Source of the DNA: Vibrio sinus
GTDB lineage: Bacteria; Pseudomonadota; Gammaproteobacteria; Enterobacterales; Vibrionaceae
DNA length: 64,000 nt
Direction of reading: 5' to 3'
Assembly (NCBI RefSeq): GCF_023634645.1
Contig: NZ_JAMKMR010000020.1
Span: forward strand, 1-64,000
A model generated the notes under the pieces. It did not search any database and was not told the DNA's origin. It saw nothing but the letters and a program-made list of their open reading frames with translations. Position numbers and translations under genes: made by a program. How positions within the stretch are numbered: position 1 is the stretch's first letter; every line of letters begins with the position of its first letter. Below are positions 18,475 to 27,263 of this stretch, one piece after another.

Positions 18475-19089
18475 ATGTCAGAGCAGGAACTCACCGCGAC
18501 ATTTCAAAGTTACATGGAAAACCCGCTAGTGTGGCCCATTTATGAAGTGTTAAGAAAACGCCCGTCTGGTTGGAAAGTTCATACCCTCGCTTCTCATCTT
18601 AGCTCTTTAGGCTTCATGCCTATACTAGATGCCTCACCAGAAAAAGATTTGTTTAAGCGTAATTTCCTCATTATGAATGCGCTTTATCAGCTGCAAGAAA
18701 CCTTGTATCCGGAAAAGTGGCTGCAAGTGAAAGCCATGGATATCGTGCTACTTTCTGTCACTTCGGTTAATGGGAGTGAGATTGATGAAGACGATCCTCT
18801 TAGAGATTACTACATTCATTGGCATAACTACGAAGCAGAAGAAGGGGAAGTGAAAAGATTACTTAACGAATTCTGGACTAAGTACCGCAAACATGTGGGT
18901 AGTACCAATGGTGCGGATATGGATAGAAGCAAAGCACTACGGTTATTTAAACTGCCTGATGATGCAACGCCTTCAACAATTCGTAAGACATGGCGAAAGC
19001 TTGCGCTTAAGTGGCATCCAGACAGAGAAAGTGGTAACAGTGAAAAATTTAGGGTGCTGTGTGAAGCTTGGCATGTGCTACGGCACTAA
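18475..19089 (+). CDS. DnaJ-related protein with C-terminal J domain
   Basis: A 204-residue co-chaperone-like protein. The N-terminal 140 residues resemble the DNAJ_related domain of marine gamma-proteobacteria. The last 55 residues form a compact J domain with WRKLALKWHPDRE, including the HPD tripeptide that stimulates Hsp70. It has no zinc-finger region. The Hsp70 partner and client are unknown. Confidence 0.85.
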   Translation: MSEQELTATFQSYMENPLVWPIYEVLRKRPSGWKVHTLASHLSSLGFMPILDASPEKDLFKRNFLIMNALYQLQETLYPEKWLQVKAMDIVLLSVTSVNGSEIDEDDPLRDYYIHWHNYEAEEGEVKRLLNEFWTKYRKHVGSTNGADMDRSKALRLFKLPDDATPSTIRKTWRKLALKWHPDRESGNSEKFRVLCEAWHVLRH

Positions 19090-19151
19090 GGTGTATGTAA
19101 AATAGAGGGAATAGCTCGGTTACAAATCACCGAGCTACATTTTTTAAAACG

Positions 19152-20804
19152 TTAGGTGTTCTTAAATCGAGCTTTGCGCATTCTGTTTAAGGCAGCCATC
19201 ACATCCAACACTCTAGGTTTGCTCGCATCAACGTGGTTAGGAATGGCTTTTTGCCAATCCTCGTTTAGAAAGGCATTCAACTCGTTGGCTGGGTGTTTTG
19301 ACCATCCAGGGCTTTGAGCCAGCTGAAACCAAGACCAGCCAATCGCATTGAGTTCGGTAAAGGATTCAATTTGGCTAAGCGCAGACACATCGACAGACTC
19401 CTTCCCAAAACGTAGCGAGGACTTGTCTTTTGCTGTGATTCGGAACTTTCCATCAGCAAGGATTGCTTGTAAGCAGGAACAGTCGAATGAACGGGGTGCA
19501 AATTCTCTCAGTTCTGTTTCACACTCATAACTACGTTGGTTTGGATGAGTCTCGACAACTTGTTTCGCCTTGTCAGTCACATCAACAGGTTGATAATTGT
19601 GCATCTGAATCACAGTATCGGCGACATCCAGATAATCACCTGATCCACCCATAACCAATACAGTGGATACGTCTAACGACTCATTAAGCTGCTTTACTCG
19701 GTCGACTAACGGAGTAATCGGCTCGTCAGATTTATCCACCAAAAGCTGCATTCTTTCGTCGCGGATCATAAAGTTGGTTGCGGACGTATCTTCATCAATC
19801 AGTAAACTGCTGGCTCCTGATTCTAAAGATTCTTGCAACCAAGCCGCTTGTGACGTTGAACCTGAGGCGTCTTGAGTGACGAAATTTTGAGTATCGTGAC
19901 CATTAGGCAAGTGATTGATGTAATTAGAAAGGTTTAAGTGGTGGACACAACGGCCATCTTCGGCTCGAATTTTCATTGCCTTTGCATCACATACAATATT
20001 TTCACGGCCATCACCGGGTATATGGTTGTATATGGAGCGTTCAATGGCGTGGAGTAACGTGGACTTGCCGTGAAATCCACCGCCGACAATAAGGGTGACG
20101 CCTTTTTTTATGCCTAACCCTTTAAGCTTGCCTTGATTTGGTGTTTCTAGTGTCACTTCAAGCGATTCAGGGGAAACAAAATCAATGGCGTCCGACATTG
20201 GTTTATCACTGGCACCTGAAGCTCGTGGAAGCACACTACCATTCGCAACAAACGCCACCAAGTTGTGATGTTTAAGTTGTCCTCTCAGCGCTTCCTGATC
20301 TTCGTAGGTTTCGCAGTGACGCTTTAAAGCATGTATATCAAGCTCGCGCTCGATAGTGGCGCGTCGAATAAATTTGGGTAGGTGGAAGGTGATCAGGTTG
20401 ATTGCTTTTTTTGCCAGAATACTGCGGCCATCAGCGGGTAGATCCACTTTAAAGCGCAGTTCAATGCCTTCATTGGTGAATAGTACCGATGTGCTATCAA
20501 GAATTGTTTGGCCACAAGTAACAATGTTGACCGTATTCTCTTGAAAACTCAGTTCAGCAAAGCAGCGAGCGATATAATCACGCGCCGCAATTTGATAAGC
20601 TTGGGATTGTTCTAACAGCCAGCTGAGATCGGTTAACGGCCAAGGTCTCAGAGCCCTAAATCTTGACGATGGAGCGTAAGGATCAGCTTGGGCTTGGTCG
20701 ACAAACAGAGTGAAATCTTTGAAGTCATATTGGCCTTTGATTTTTTGATAGGCTCGATAATTTTGTTTTTCAAGCTTTTTTAGCTTTGCAATTAGCTGAT
20801 CCAT
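19152..20804 (-). CDS. Predicted ABC-class ATPase (PF09818 type)
   Basis: A 550-residue soluble P-loop protein of the family annotated as predicted ATPase of the ABC class. The Walker A motif is GGGFHGKST (about residues 243-251), and LLIDEDTSATNFMIRD is the Walker B region. There are no membrane segments or transporter partners. The function of the family is not established. It reads toward the DnaJ-related gene and is monocistronic. Confidence 0.8.
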   Translation of the reverse strand: MDQLIAKLKKLEKQNYRAYQKIKGQYDFKDFTLFVDQAQADPYAPSSRFRALRPWPLTDLSWLLEQSQAYQIAARDYIARCFAELSFQENTVNIVTCGQTILDSTSVLFTNEGIELRFKVDLPADGRSILAKKAINLITFHLPKFIRRATIERELDIHALKRHCETYEDQEALRGQLKHHNLVAFVANGSVLPRASGASDKPMSDAIDFVSPESLEVTLETPNQGKLKGLGIKKGVTLIVGGGFHGKSTLLHAIERSIYNHIPGDGRENIVCDAKAMKIRAEDGRCVHHLNLSNYINHLPNGHDTQNFVTQDASGSTSQAAWLQESLESGASSLLIDEDTSATNFMIRDERMQLLVDKSDEPITPLVDRVKQLNESLDVSTVLVMGGSGDYLDVADTVIQMHNYQPVDVTDKAKQVVETHPNQRSYECETELREFAPRSFDCSCLQAILADGKFRITAKDKSSLRFGKESVDVSALSQIESFTELNAIGWSWFQLAQSPGWSKHPANELNAFLNEDWQKAIPNHVDASKPRVLDVMAALNRMRKARFKNT

Positions 20805-20892
20805 GAGTTTTTCACTGATATTAAAATAAGGCAGCGATTATAAAAACCCGCTGCCTTAGAGTAAAGATAATTAGTTATCGCCATATTAGGGA

Positions 20893-22080
20893 TTAGCTCG
20901 GTTTTAAAAGATCGATGTCTTTAGAGTAGTCTATTCCATCATGAGCAAACCCATTGAGCTGCAAAAATTCATTTTTAACGCTAGTGTAATCGGCAATGTG
21001 CGCAAAATTCTCAGCGTTCATACGCGACAAAATGTCGTTGACTTGTCTTTGCACGTATGGCTTGAGCTCCCAATCATCAGTTCTTATTAACCTTTCTCCA
21101 TCGACTGGGACGTGGCCGCTCTCTGAATATACTTTATCTGCAAAGAGTCGATACATTTGTTCAATACAGGTTTCGTGTAAACCTTCTTGTTTCATAACCT
21201 TATATAACGCGCATAGGTAAGGCGTAAATCCTGGGATGATGACACTCGCTTTGGTGACATTGGCTTTACAAACCGCAGAAAATGCATTGCCCGCAAAATT
21301 TGCCAGTTTTAGGTTGAGAGCGTGGCTTGTTTGTTGAAGATCAATTTTTGCTCGGCCCAAGGTGCCATCTAGGTAAATTGGATATGTGGACTCTGGGCCA
21401 ATGTATGAAAATGCAACGGTACGGCAGCCTCGTGCAATAGACTCAGAGTTAATTAGAGTGTCTATCCAGGACTCCCAATCTTCTCCTCCCATCACTTTTC
21501 TAGTGCTTTCAATTTCATCGTTAATCGCGGGCGGCAAAGTATGCGTATGCCAACTACTATCTTCAAATAATATTGAGTGGCCCTTGTATGGTCTTTGAAT
21601 GGGTTTAATGCTCGAGCGCCAAAAACAGTCACTATTGGGTTTAGGTCTTATTCTACTTGCCAGACTGTATATAACTAAGTCGACCTCTCCTTCAAAATAC
21701 GTTTCTATTGCTTCAATAACCTGTTCTCGCACATCTTCTGAGAATGCATCTCCTTGGATGTTGATAGCGAGCTTACCTGACTTTTCAGCATGGTGTTTAA
21801 ATGCCAAATTGTTGTACCAGCCAGCCGAGCCTGTTCGGTTCGCCGTTGGAGCTCTTTCTAACGAGACACCAATAGTCTCTGCATTTCCCGCAAATGTAAG
21901 TGCTATTCTTGCACTGAGTCCAAAGCCTGAAGAGGCACCAAGCACAAGTACACGTTTTGGCGCTTTGATAATGGCAGGCTTAGAGCGTATGTAATTTATT
22001 TGATTCGCGACAGACTTTTCACAGCCGATAGGATGTGCCGTTTTGGCTATCAAGCCATTTATTATTGGTTCTACAATCAT
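20893..22080 (-). CDS. fabV: FabV-type trans-2-enoyl-ACP/CoA reductase (divergent)
   Basis: An NADH-dependent enoyl reductase that completes fatty-acid elongation. The 395 residues match FabV: N-terminal MIVEPIINGLIAKTAHPIGC, cofactor loop GASSGFGLSARIAL, and the active-site Tyr-x8-Lys pair in YPIYLDGTLGRAK. The N-terminus and active-site flank differ from the usual Vibrio FabV as I remember it (for example WPIYWHGALGKAK), so this may be a second, specialised copy. It lies close to tesA on the same strand. Confidence 0.85.
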   Translation of the reverse strand: MIVEPIINGLIAKTAHPIGCEKSVANQINYIRSKPAIIKAPKRVLVLGASSGFGLSARIALTFAGNAETIGVSLERAPTANRTGSAGWYNNLAFKHHAEKSGKLAINIQGDAFSEDVREQVIEAIETYFEGEVDLVIYSLASRIRPKPNSDCFWRSSIKPIQRPYKGHSILFEDSSWHTHTLPPAINDEIESTRKVMGGEDWESWIDTLINSESIARGCRTVAFSYIGPESTYPIYLDGTLGRAKIDLQQTSHALNLKLANFAGNAFSAVCKANVTKASVIIPGFTPYLCALYKVMKQEGLHETCIEQMYRLFADKVYSESGHVPVDGERLIRTDDWELKPYVQRQVNDILSRMNAENFAHIADYTSVKNEFLQLNGFAHDGIDYSKDIDLLKPS

Positions 22081-22157
22081 ATCTCATACCTTCAGTTACC
22101 GAGAATCTTCACAGTAACGCAACATGCACTCTGATTTATTGAGCTATGCCAGTAAAG

Positions 22158-22757
22158 TTAGAGATACTGAGCGATTTGTTTGGCTACATAGTCTGATATC
22201 CAAGGCTGAGCGGCTTCGGTTGGGTGTAAACCATCACTCTTCATCCAACCTTGTTTTGTTACAACTTGTTCCAAAAAAAAGGGAATAAGAGGGGTCTTCT
22301 CTTTTTGTGCGACAGTGGGGTAAACATTTGAAAACGCTTCAGTATATCGCTTTCCATAGTTGGGTAAGATGCGGATTTGCATCAAGAGTGGTTTGGAACT
22401 TCCTTCGCGGATCTGCTGTATTATTTTTGATAAGTTAGTCTCTAACACCTTGACCGGAAAGCCACGTAAACCATCGTTTGCTCCTAGCTCTACAAGGACG
22501 ACGTCTGGGTTGTGTTGTTTTAAAAGTAAAGGTAAGCGCATTAATCCATTGCCAGAGGTATCTCCTGAGATACTAGCGTTAATAACGGTGACCGTTTTTC
22601 CTTGGTTTTTTAGGGATTGGCTCAAAAGACTTGGCCAGGCTTTTTCAATAGGCATTTGGTAACCCGCGCTTAAGCTATCGCCTAAAATTAACAGGGTGGA
22701 GCCGCTTGCGTAGCTTGAGAACGTGACAAACAGTACAAAGGAAAGTAGTCGAATCAT
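22158..22757 (-). CDS. tesA: Periplasmic acyl-CoA thioesterase I / lysophospholipase L1
   Basis: A secreted SGNH-family esterase of 199 residues. A signal peptide (MIRLLSFVLFVTFSSYASGS) precedes the SGNH blocks: GDSLSAGY with the nucleophilic Ser, Gly in ISGDTSGNG, GANDGLRG with Asn, and the C-terminal DGLHP with Asp and His. The frame extends upstream, but only this ATG gives a signal peptide. Its start codon overlaps that of the divergent ABC transporter gene, as in the tesA-ybbA arrangement of enterobacteria. Confidence 0.92.
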   Translation of the reverse strand: MIRLLSFVLFVTFSSYASGSTLLILGDSLSAGYQMPIEKAWPSLLSQSLKNQGKTVTVINASISGDTSGNGLMRLPLLLKQHNPDVVLVELGANDGLRGFPVKVLETNLSKIIQQIREGSSKPLLMQIRILPNYGKRYTEAFSNVYPTVAQKEKTPLIPFFLEQVVTKQGWMKSDGLHPTEAAQPWISDYVAKQIAQYL

Positions 22758-23430
22758 GCAAACATCCATTATCCAGGCTAAATCTTTATCCAAGGTAGTT
22801 TCTACTAGCCATGAAAATTTAACAATCTTGCAAGATGTAAATTTAGAGATTGGTAACGGTGAAAGCGTGGCAATCGTCGGCGCATCGGGAGCTGGTAAGT
22901 CGACGTTAATGACACTACTTGCCGGTCTTGATACTCCTACTTCAGGTGAGGTGTATTTGTTAGGCAAAAACCTTTCAGCACTCGATGAAGAGGCTAGGGC
23001 ATATATTCGTAGTCATTCAGTGGGGTTTGTTTTTCAAAGTTTTATGTTAATTCCGAGCCTCACTGCGATAGAAAATGTCACGCTACCATGTTTGCTAAAA
23101 GGTGAGAAAGAAAATGTACCAAGGGCGAAGCAGCTTTTGGCCTCTGTAGGCTTGGAAAATCGATTGGATCACTTACCTGCCCAATTGTCAGGAGGTGAGC
23201 AGCAGCGAGTCGCATTAGCGCGAGCATTCATGATAGAGCCCAAAGTCTTGTTTGCTGATGAGCCCACTGGAAACCTAGATCAAAAGACTGCACAGAAAGT
23301 GATTAGTATTTTTTTTGATTTAAATCGTCAACACAATACGACCTTGGTCATGGTGACCCACGATTTGAGTCTAGCTGAGCGATGTGATCGCGTATTTCAC
23401 ATGAGCTCTGGTCATTTGGAGGTGTCTTAA
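22756..23430 (+). CDS. ybbA: ABC transporter ATP-binding protein, YbbA-like
   Basis: The 224-residue ATPase subunit of a LolD/MacB-type ABC system. Walker A is GASGAGKST, the signature is LSGGEQQRVALARAF, and Walker B is VLFADEPTGNLD. The start giving MQTSIIQAKS is the first that fits the family. Its stop overlaps the next start by one base, so the pair is translationally coupled with the permease. The substrate is unknown; genomic linkage to tesA suggests a lipid-related role. Confidence 0.9.
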   Translation: MQTSIIQAKSLSKVVSTSHENLTILQDVNLEIGNGESVAIVGASGAGKSTLMTLLAGLDTPTSGEVYLLGKNLSALDEEARAYIRSHSVGFVFQSFMLIPSLTAIENVTLPCLLKGEKENVPRAKQLLASVGLENRLDHLPAQLSGGEQQRVALARAFMIEPKVLFADEPTGNLDQKTAQKVISIFFDLNRQHNTTLVMVTHDLSLAERCDRVFHMSSGHLEVS

Positions 23431-25865
23431 TGGGCATCTTGAAAGGCAAGAATAGCTTCGGCCAAATGGTTGCCTGGAGTTGGAAAGAGATCGTGCATGG
23501 GCAACTTTGGCCTATTTCGGTGTCCATTACTTTAATTATCGCCTCAATCTTTGCCTTAACAGCCCTTGCAGAAAGATTGGAGCAAGTGGTTGTCAAGAAG
23601 GGCAAAGAAGCGCTTTCTGCAGACAGCGTCTTTATTTCTGCAAATCCTATCCCTCAGCAACTACTAAAAGAAGTCGCAACAGATGGCTTGACATCATCAA
23701 AAATGACCCGATTCAATACGATGGCTTTTAGTGATGACAGTATGCAGCTGATTACGGTTAAAGCGGTGGATTCAAATTACCCGTTGCTGGGAAGTCTTGT
23801 TTTAGGTTCTGACCAGAACAAGCGAACGAGCGTATCTCCTAATCAACTCTGGATGGAGCAACGCTTAATTGAGCAACTCAAAGTAAAACCTGGCGATAAA
23901 ATATCCATTGGAGATGCAGACTTTGTTTTATCGGGTCAAATTGTTGATGAACCGGGTTTGAGCTTTAATCCATTTCAGCAGATGCCAACGGCCATTATTC
24001 ATCGCAGTGACATCGACGCGACAGGCGCGATTCAAACCGGAAGCCGAGTTAGATATAGCCTATTTTTAGCAGGGTCTGAGTCTCAGCTAGAACAGTTAAA
24101 GCGTTCCGTTTCTCTAGGGCCTAGTGATCGGTGGCGCGATACCACAAGCAAAAGCAGAACAAACGAGATTTTCCAAAGAACGGAGCAATACTTGTCCTTA
24201 ACCGTTGCCATTGTTGTCATTATGGCTGCGACCACTTTGATCTTAACTTGCCAACATTATGTCGCATCGAGGTTAAAAACCATTGCTATGCTCAAAAGTT
24301 TAGGAGCGAGTAAAAATTGGGTAGCAAAATGGTTGTCCATACAGGTGCTGATATTGCTGTTAGTCGCGATAGTTTGTGGCGTGTTGTTTGGCAGTATTAT
24401 TGAGTATCTTCTGAGAATACCCATTGCGGATATTTTGCCTAAGCCTTTGCCTGGATACGGATTGAAACCTGCGATATTAGCTATTTCAACCAGCATCTTA
24501 ATCGCAGTGCCAGCATTAGGGATTCCGCTCAATCGTCTTCTAAACGTGAGTGCACTGGAAGTCATCCAGCCCAGTAAAACTGCGCCATATCGCTTATTGA
24601 ATATTATTTTAATTGCGGTACCAGTTGTTCCCATGCTGATTACCTATAGAGACAATATTCTCGTTTGGTTGGTATTTGGCGGTATCGTCGCGCTGTTTGT
24701 CATACTAGCGATAGCGAGTTTACTACTCACCAAAATCCTGAGTGGGTTGCCAGTATCGATACCATTTAAATTGGCGATCAGTCGGATAAATCGCTCCAAA
24801 CTCGCGAGTGGCGTTCAATTTGGAGCGTTAGCGGTATCACTGATGATGTTAGGCATCATATGGTTGGTACGAACTGATTTGTTGTCTGACTGGAACCGAG
24901 TTCTACCAAAAAATGCACCTAATGCGTTTGCTTTCAATATTGCCCCTTATGAAAAAGACGCTTACTTAGGAGTGCTAGACTCCTCCAATATAGAGCGCTC
25001 ACAGGCTTTTCCCATTATTCGAGGCAGGTTGGTGAAAATAAATGGCGTAGATGCGAAAGCATTAACTCATAACACAGAAGATACCGATGCACTACGTCGA
25101 GAGCTAAACTTTACCTGGGCAACGGAAAACCCATCATACAATAAAGTACTGTCGGGGCATTGGACGGAAAATGGTGGTGTTTCTGTTGAGTCAGAGGTTG
25201 CTCGTGCGCTGGGGTTGAAAATTGGCGATGACTTAACCTTTTCAATTAATAGTCAGGAGTTTAACGCTAAAATTAATAGTATTCGCCAAGTGGAATGGCG
25301 CGATATGAAGCCGAATTTTTATTTTATTTTTACTCCCGATATATTGAAAGACATACCCATGTCCTGGTTGGTGAGTTTTAGGATAGATAATGCGCACAAT
25401 CAGTTAATTAGTCAGTTATCCCGGGAGTATCCAACAGTAAGCTTGATGGATATTCGCTTAATGGGCGAGAAAATTCGTGAACTGCTGACACAAATCATAC
25501 TAGCAATATCTGGATTGGCGGCGCTGGGAGTTGTCGCTGGGCTAATTTTGATTTTTACCTTGCTCAAACTGAGTGTTGAAATGCGCCAGCAGGAAATTCA
25601 ACTTTACCGGACTCTGGGAGCAAGCAAGAAACGTGTCGTTCAGACACTATGGGCAGAATTTGGCTTGATGGCATTAATTTCAGGTTTTATTGCCACTATT
25701 GCGGCTGAATTCGTTGTCAAAGGAATTATGCTTTATGGCTTTGAGGTGCATACTGCCTTCCACTATCAGCTCTGGATTGTGCTGCCAATACTTACCGTGT
25801 TTGTCCTTATGTTGGTCGTAAATGGGCTGATAAAACGTATGCTTACCCCAATACAGAAGTCGTAA
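23430..25865 (+). CDS. ybbP: ABC transporter permease, YbbP-like (FtsX superfamily)
   Basis: An 811-residue large permease with an N-terminal TM helix, a big periplasmic domain, then helices near 260-440, a second periplasmic domain, and three C-terminal helices: the FtsX-type duplicated layout of YbbP. LKTIAMLKSLGASKNWV and EIQLYRTLGASKKRVVQ are the paired cytoplasmic coupling motifs. It forms a transporter with the preceding ATPase. Confidence 0.9.
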   Translation: MGILKGKNSFGQMVAWSWKEIVHGQLWPISVSITLIIASIFALTALAERLEQVVVKKGKEALSADSVFISANPIPQQLLKEVATDGLTSSKMTRFNTMAFSDDSMQLITVKAVDSNYPLLGSLVLGSDQNKRTSVSPNQLWMEQRLIEQLKVKPGDKISIGDADFVLSGQIVDEPGLSFNPFQQMPTAIIHRSDIDATGAIQTGSRVRYSLFLAGSESQLEQLKRSVSLGPSDRWRDTTSKSRTNEIFQRTEQYLSLTVAIVVIMAATTLILTCQHYVASRLKTIAMLKSLGASKNWVAKWLSIQVLILLLVAIVCGVLFGSIIEYLLRIPIADILPKPLPGYGLKPAILAISTSILIAVPALGIPLNRLLNVSALEVIQPSKTAPYRLLNIILIAVPVVPMLITYRDNILVWLVFGGIVALFVILAIASLLLTKILSGLPVSIPFKLAISRINRSKLASGVQFGALAVSLMMLGIIWLVRTDLLSDWNRVLPKNAPNAFAFNIAPYEKDAYLGVLDSSNIERSQAFPIIRGRLVKINGVDAKALTHNTEDTDALRRELNFTWATENPSYNKVLSGHWTENGGVSVESEVARALGLKIGDDLTFSINSQEFNAKINSIRQVEWRDMKPNFYFIFTPDILKDIPMSWLVSFRIDNAHNQLISQLSREYPTVSLMDIRLMGEKIRELLTQIILAISGLAALGVVAGLILIFTLLKLSVEMRQQEIQLYRTLGASKKRVVQTLWAEFGLMALISGFIATIAAEFVVKGIMLYGFEVHTAFHYQLWIVLPILTVFVLMLVVNGLIKRMLTPIQKS

Positions 25866-26049
25866 ATGGTTACAAGAAGGCTAAGTGATTATATCTAAAG
25901 GAAATTAAACAAAATGCACTATTTTGTATTAAATTTATATAAAAATTTAACAATATAACAGATATTGTGCGATTTATATCCTTGCAGAATGAGGATTTAT
26001 AGTATAGTTTTTCTACTTACTGATAATGAGGATATTAACAGAGTTGGTA

Positions 26050-26274
26050 ATGAACTTTAAATTGGCGTTATCGAGCGGTTATATTTTACAACTCGATCTA
26101 CATCGTAAACGTTATGTTGTATCTGGCGGTGACTATTCCGCTTGTGGCAAATATGTAAACCAAGAGTCTTTCCAGTTTCATAACGATATGCTGTCAATTA
26201 ACGACGGTAACATTCATACAACGGTTGCGGTAAACCCGTTAGAAGAAGCGTTAATCATGGGAGCGCTACAGTAA
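26050..26274 (+). CDS. Hypothetical 74-residue protein
   Basis: A short protein beginning MNFKLALSSGYILQLDLHRK, with no signal peptide or membrane helix. It is probably beta-rich by composition and ends EEALIMGALQ. I recognise no domain. An in-frame ATG lies eight codons upstream (26026); neither has a strong RBS. It stands alone in a 600-base gap between the transporter and the deformylase gene. Confidence 0.5.
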   Translation: MNFKLALSSGYILQLDLHRKRYVVSGGDYSACGKYVNQESFQFHNDMLSINDGNIHTTVAVNPLEEALIMGALQ

Positions 26275-26462
26275 CACTTTTAAGCATAGGACAGTGCGAG
26301 CAAATCTAATGGACTAAATACCATCGTTTCAAACAACTAGAAATGTCGTTAATTGGCAGTGGTAAACTATACGCACGAGCGTATAGGCTAATGCGATAAA
26401 TTCCTAAAAATACAGTCTATTTTTTTGAGGTATCTAGATACTTGTGCCTTGAAGGCTTGGCA

Positions 26463-27083
26463 TTACCTTTCACTTTCTGTCCGACTGAGTGTTTTTTCTT
26501 GCACGAGTTTATCAAATATTTCCTTTTTATCTTCCGGTAGCTCTTCTCGTCGTAACGACATCATTTCTTCAATGGTTCCTTGTACGTCTTCGCTAGTTAG
26601 TCGGTCCGTAATAAGCACACCTTCAATGTGGTCGATTTCGTGCTGCAGTACTCGCGCATAAAAACTTTCTTCTATAGTTCGATGAGTTTTACCGTGTTCG
26701 TCCTGGTACGTTAACTCTATTTGCTGATAACGTCTGACTTTACCTGCTTTAGATTTTACTGAATAACACGCTTCGATATCAGAGTAGACTGTGCTGTTTT
26801 CCAATGGACGGTAGCTGGGATTGATTAAAGTGTGCATATCGTATGGTTTGGCATCGTCTCGAAGCAGTGCCGCATTTTTCGGAATGTAAACAACGATGAT
26901 TTTTTTGCTGATACCCACTTGAGGAGCGGCTAAGCCTACGCCCTCTAATTCAAACAGACGTTGTTTCATTTCTTCGATCAAAATCTGATCTTCATCGCTT
27001 AATGGGAAGCCAACTTTGCTAGCACAGGATTGTAATACTTCACGGTTGGAAGATTCTTCATTATTTATTATCGCCAATGTCAT
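26463..27083 (-). CDS. def: Peptide deformylase (second-copy type)
   Basis: A metalloenzyme that removes the N-formyl group from nascent proteins. The 206-residue frame has all three family motifs: GVGLAAPQVG, EACYSVKS (in place of the usual EGCLS, with the metal-ligand Cys kept) and HEIDHIEG. The start at 27083 has AGAAGGA upstream. Not next to fmt, so it is likely an accessory paralogue of the housekeeping enzyme. The altered second motif suggests a class III-like or specialised deformylase. Confidence 0.88.
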   Translation of the reverse strand: MTLAIINNEESSNREVLQSCASKVGFPLSDEDQILIEEMKQRLFELEGVGLAAPQVGISKKIIVVYIPKNAALLRDDAKPYDMHTLINPSYRPLENSTVYSDIEACYSVKSKAGKVRRYQQIELTYQDEHGKTHRTIEESFYARVLQHEIDHIEGVLITDRLTSEDVQGTIEEMMSLRREELPEDKKEIFDKLVQEKTLSRTESER

Positions 27084-27263
27084 TTGGATTCCTTCTATTA
27101 GTTGTGATTTGCACTCCTTGTATAGCAAAGTTTATAGGGTTAAATCTACTCAACTTTCGGCGTATCCGCTTATATCACTTAGTATTCATTATTCCTTGCT
27201 AGCTGACTAGCAAGGAAAGTTAGATAAAGACTGAATTGGATAACAGCAAATGTATTAAAACGT

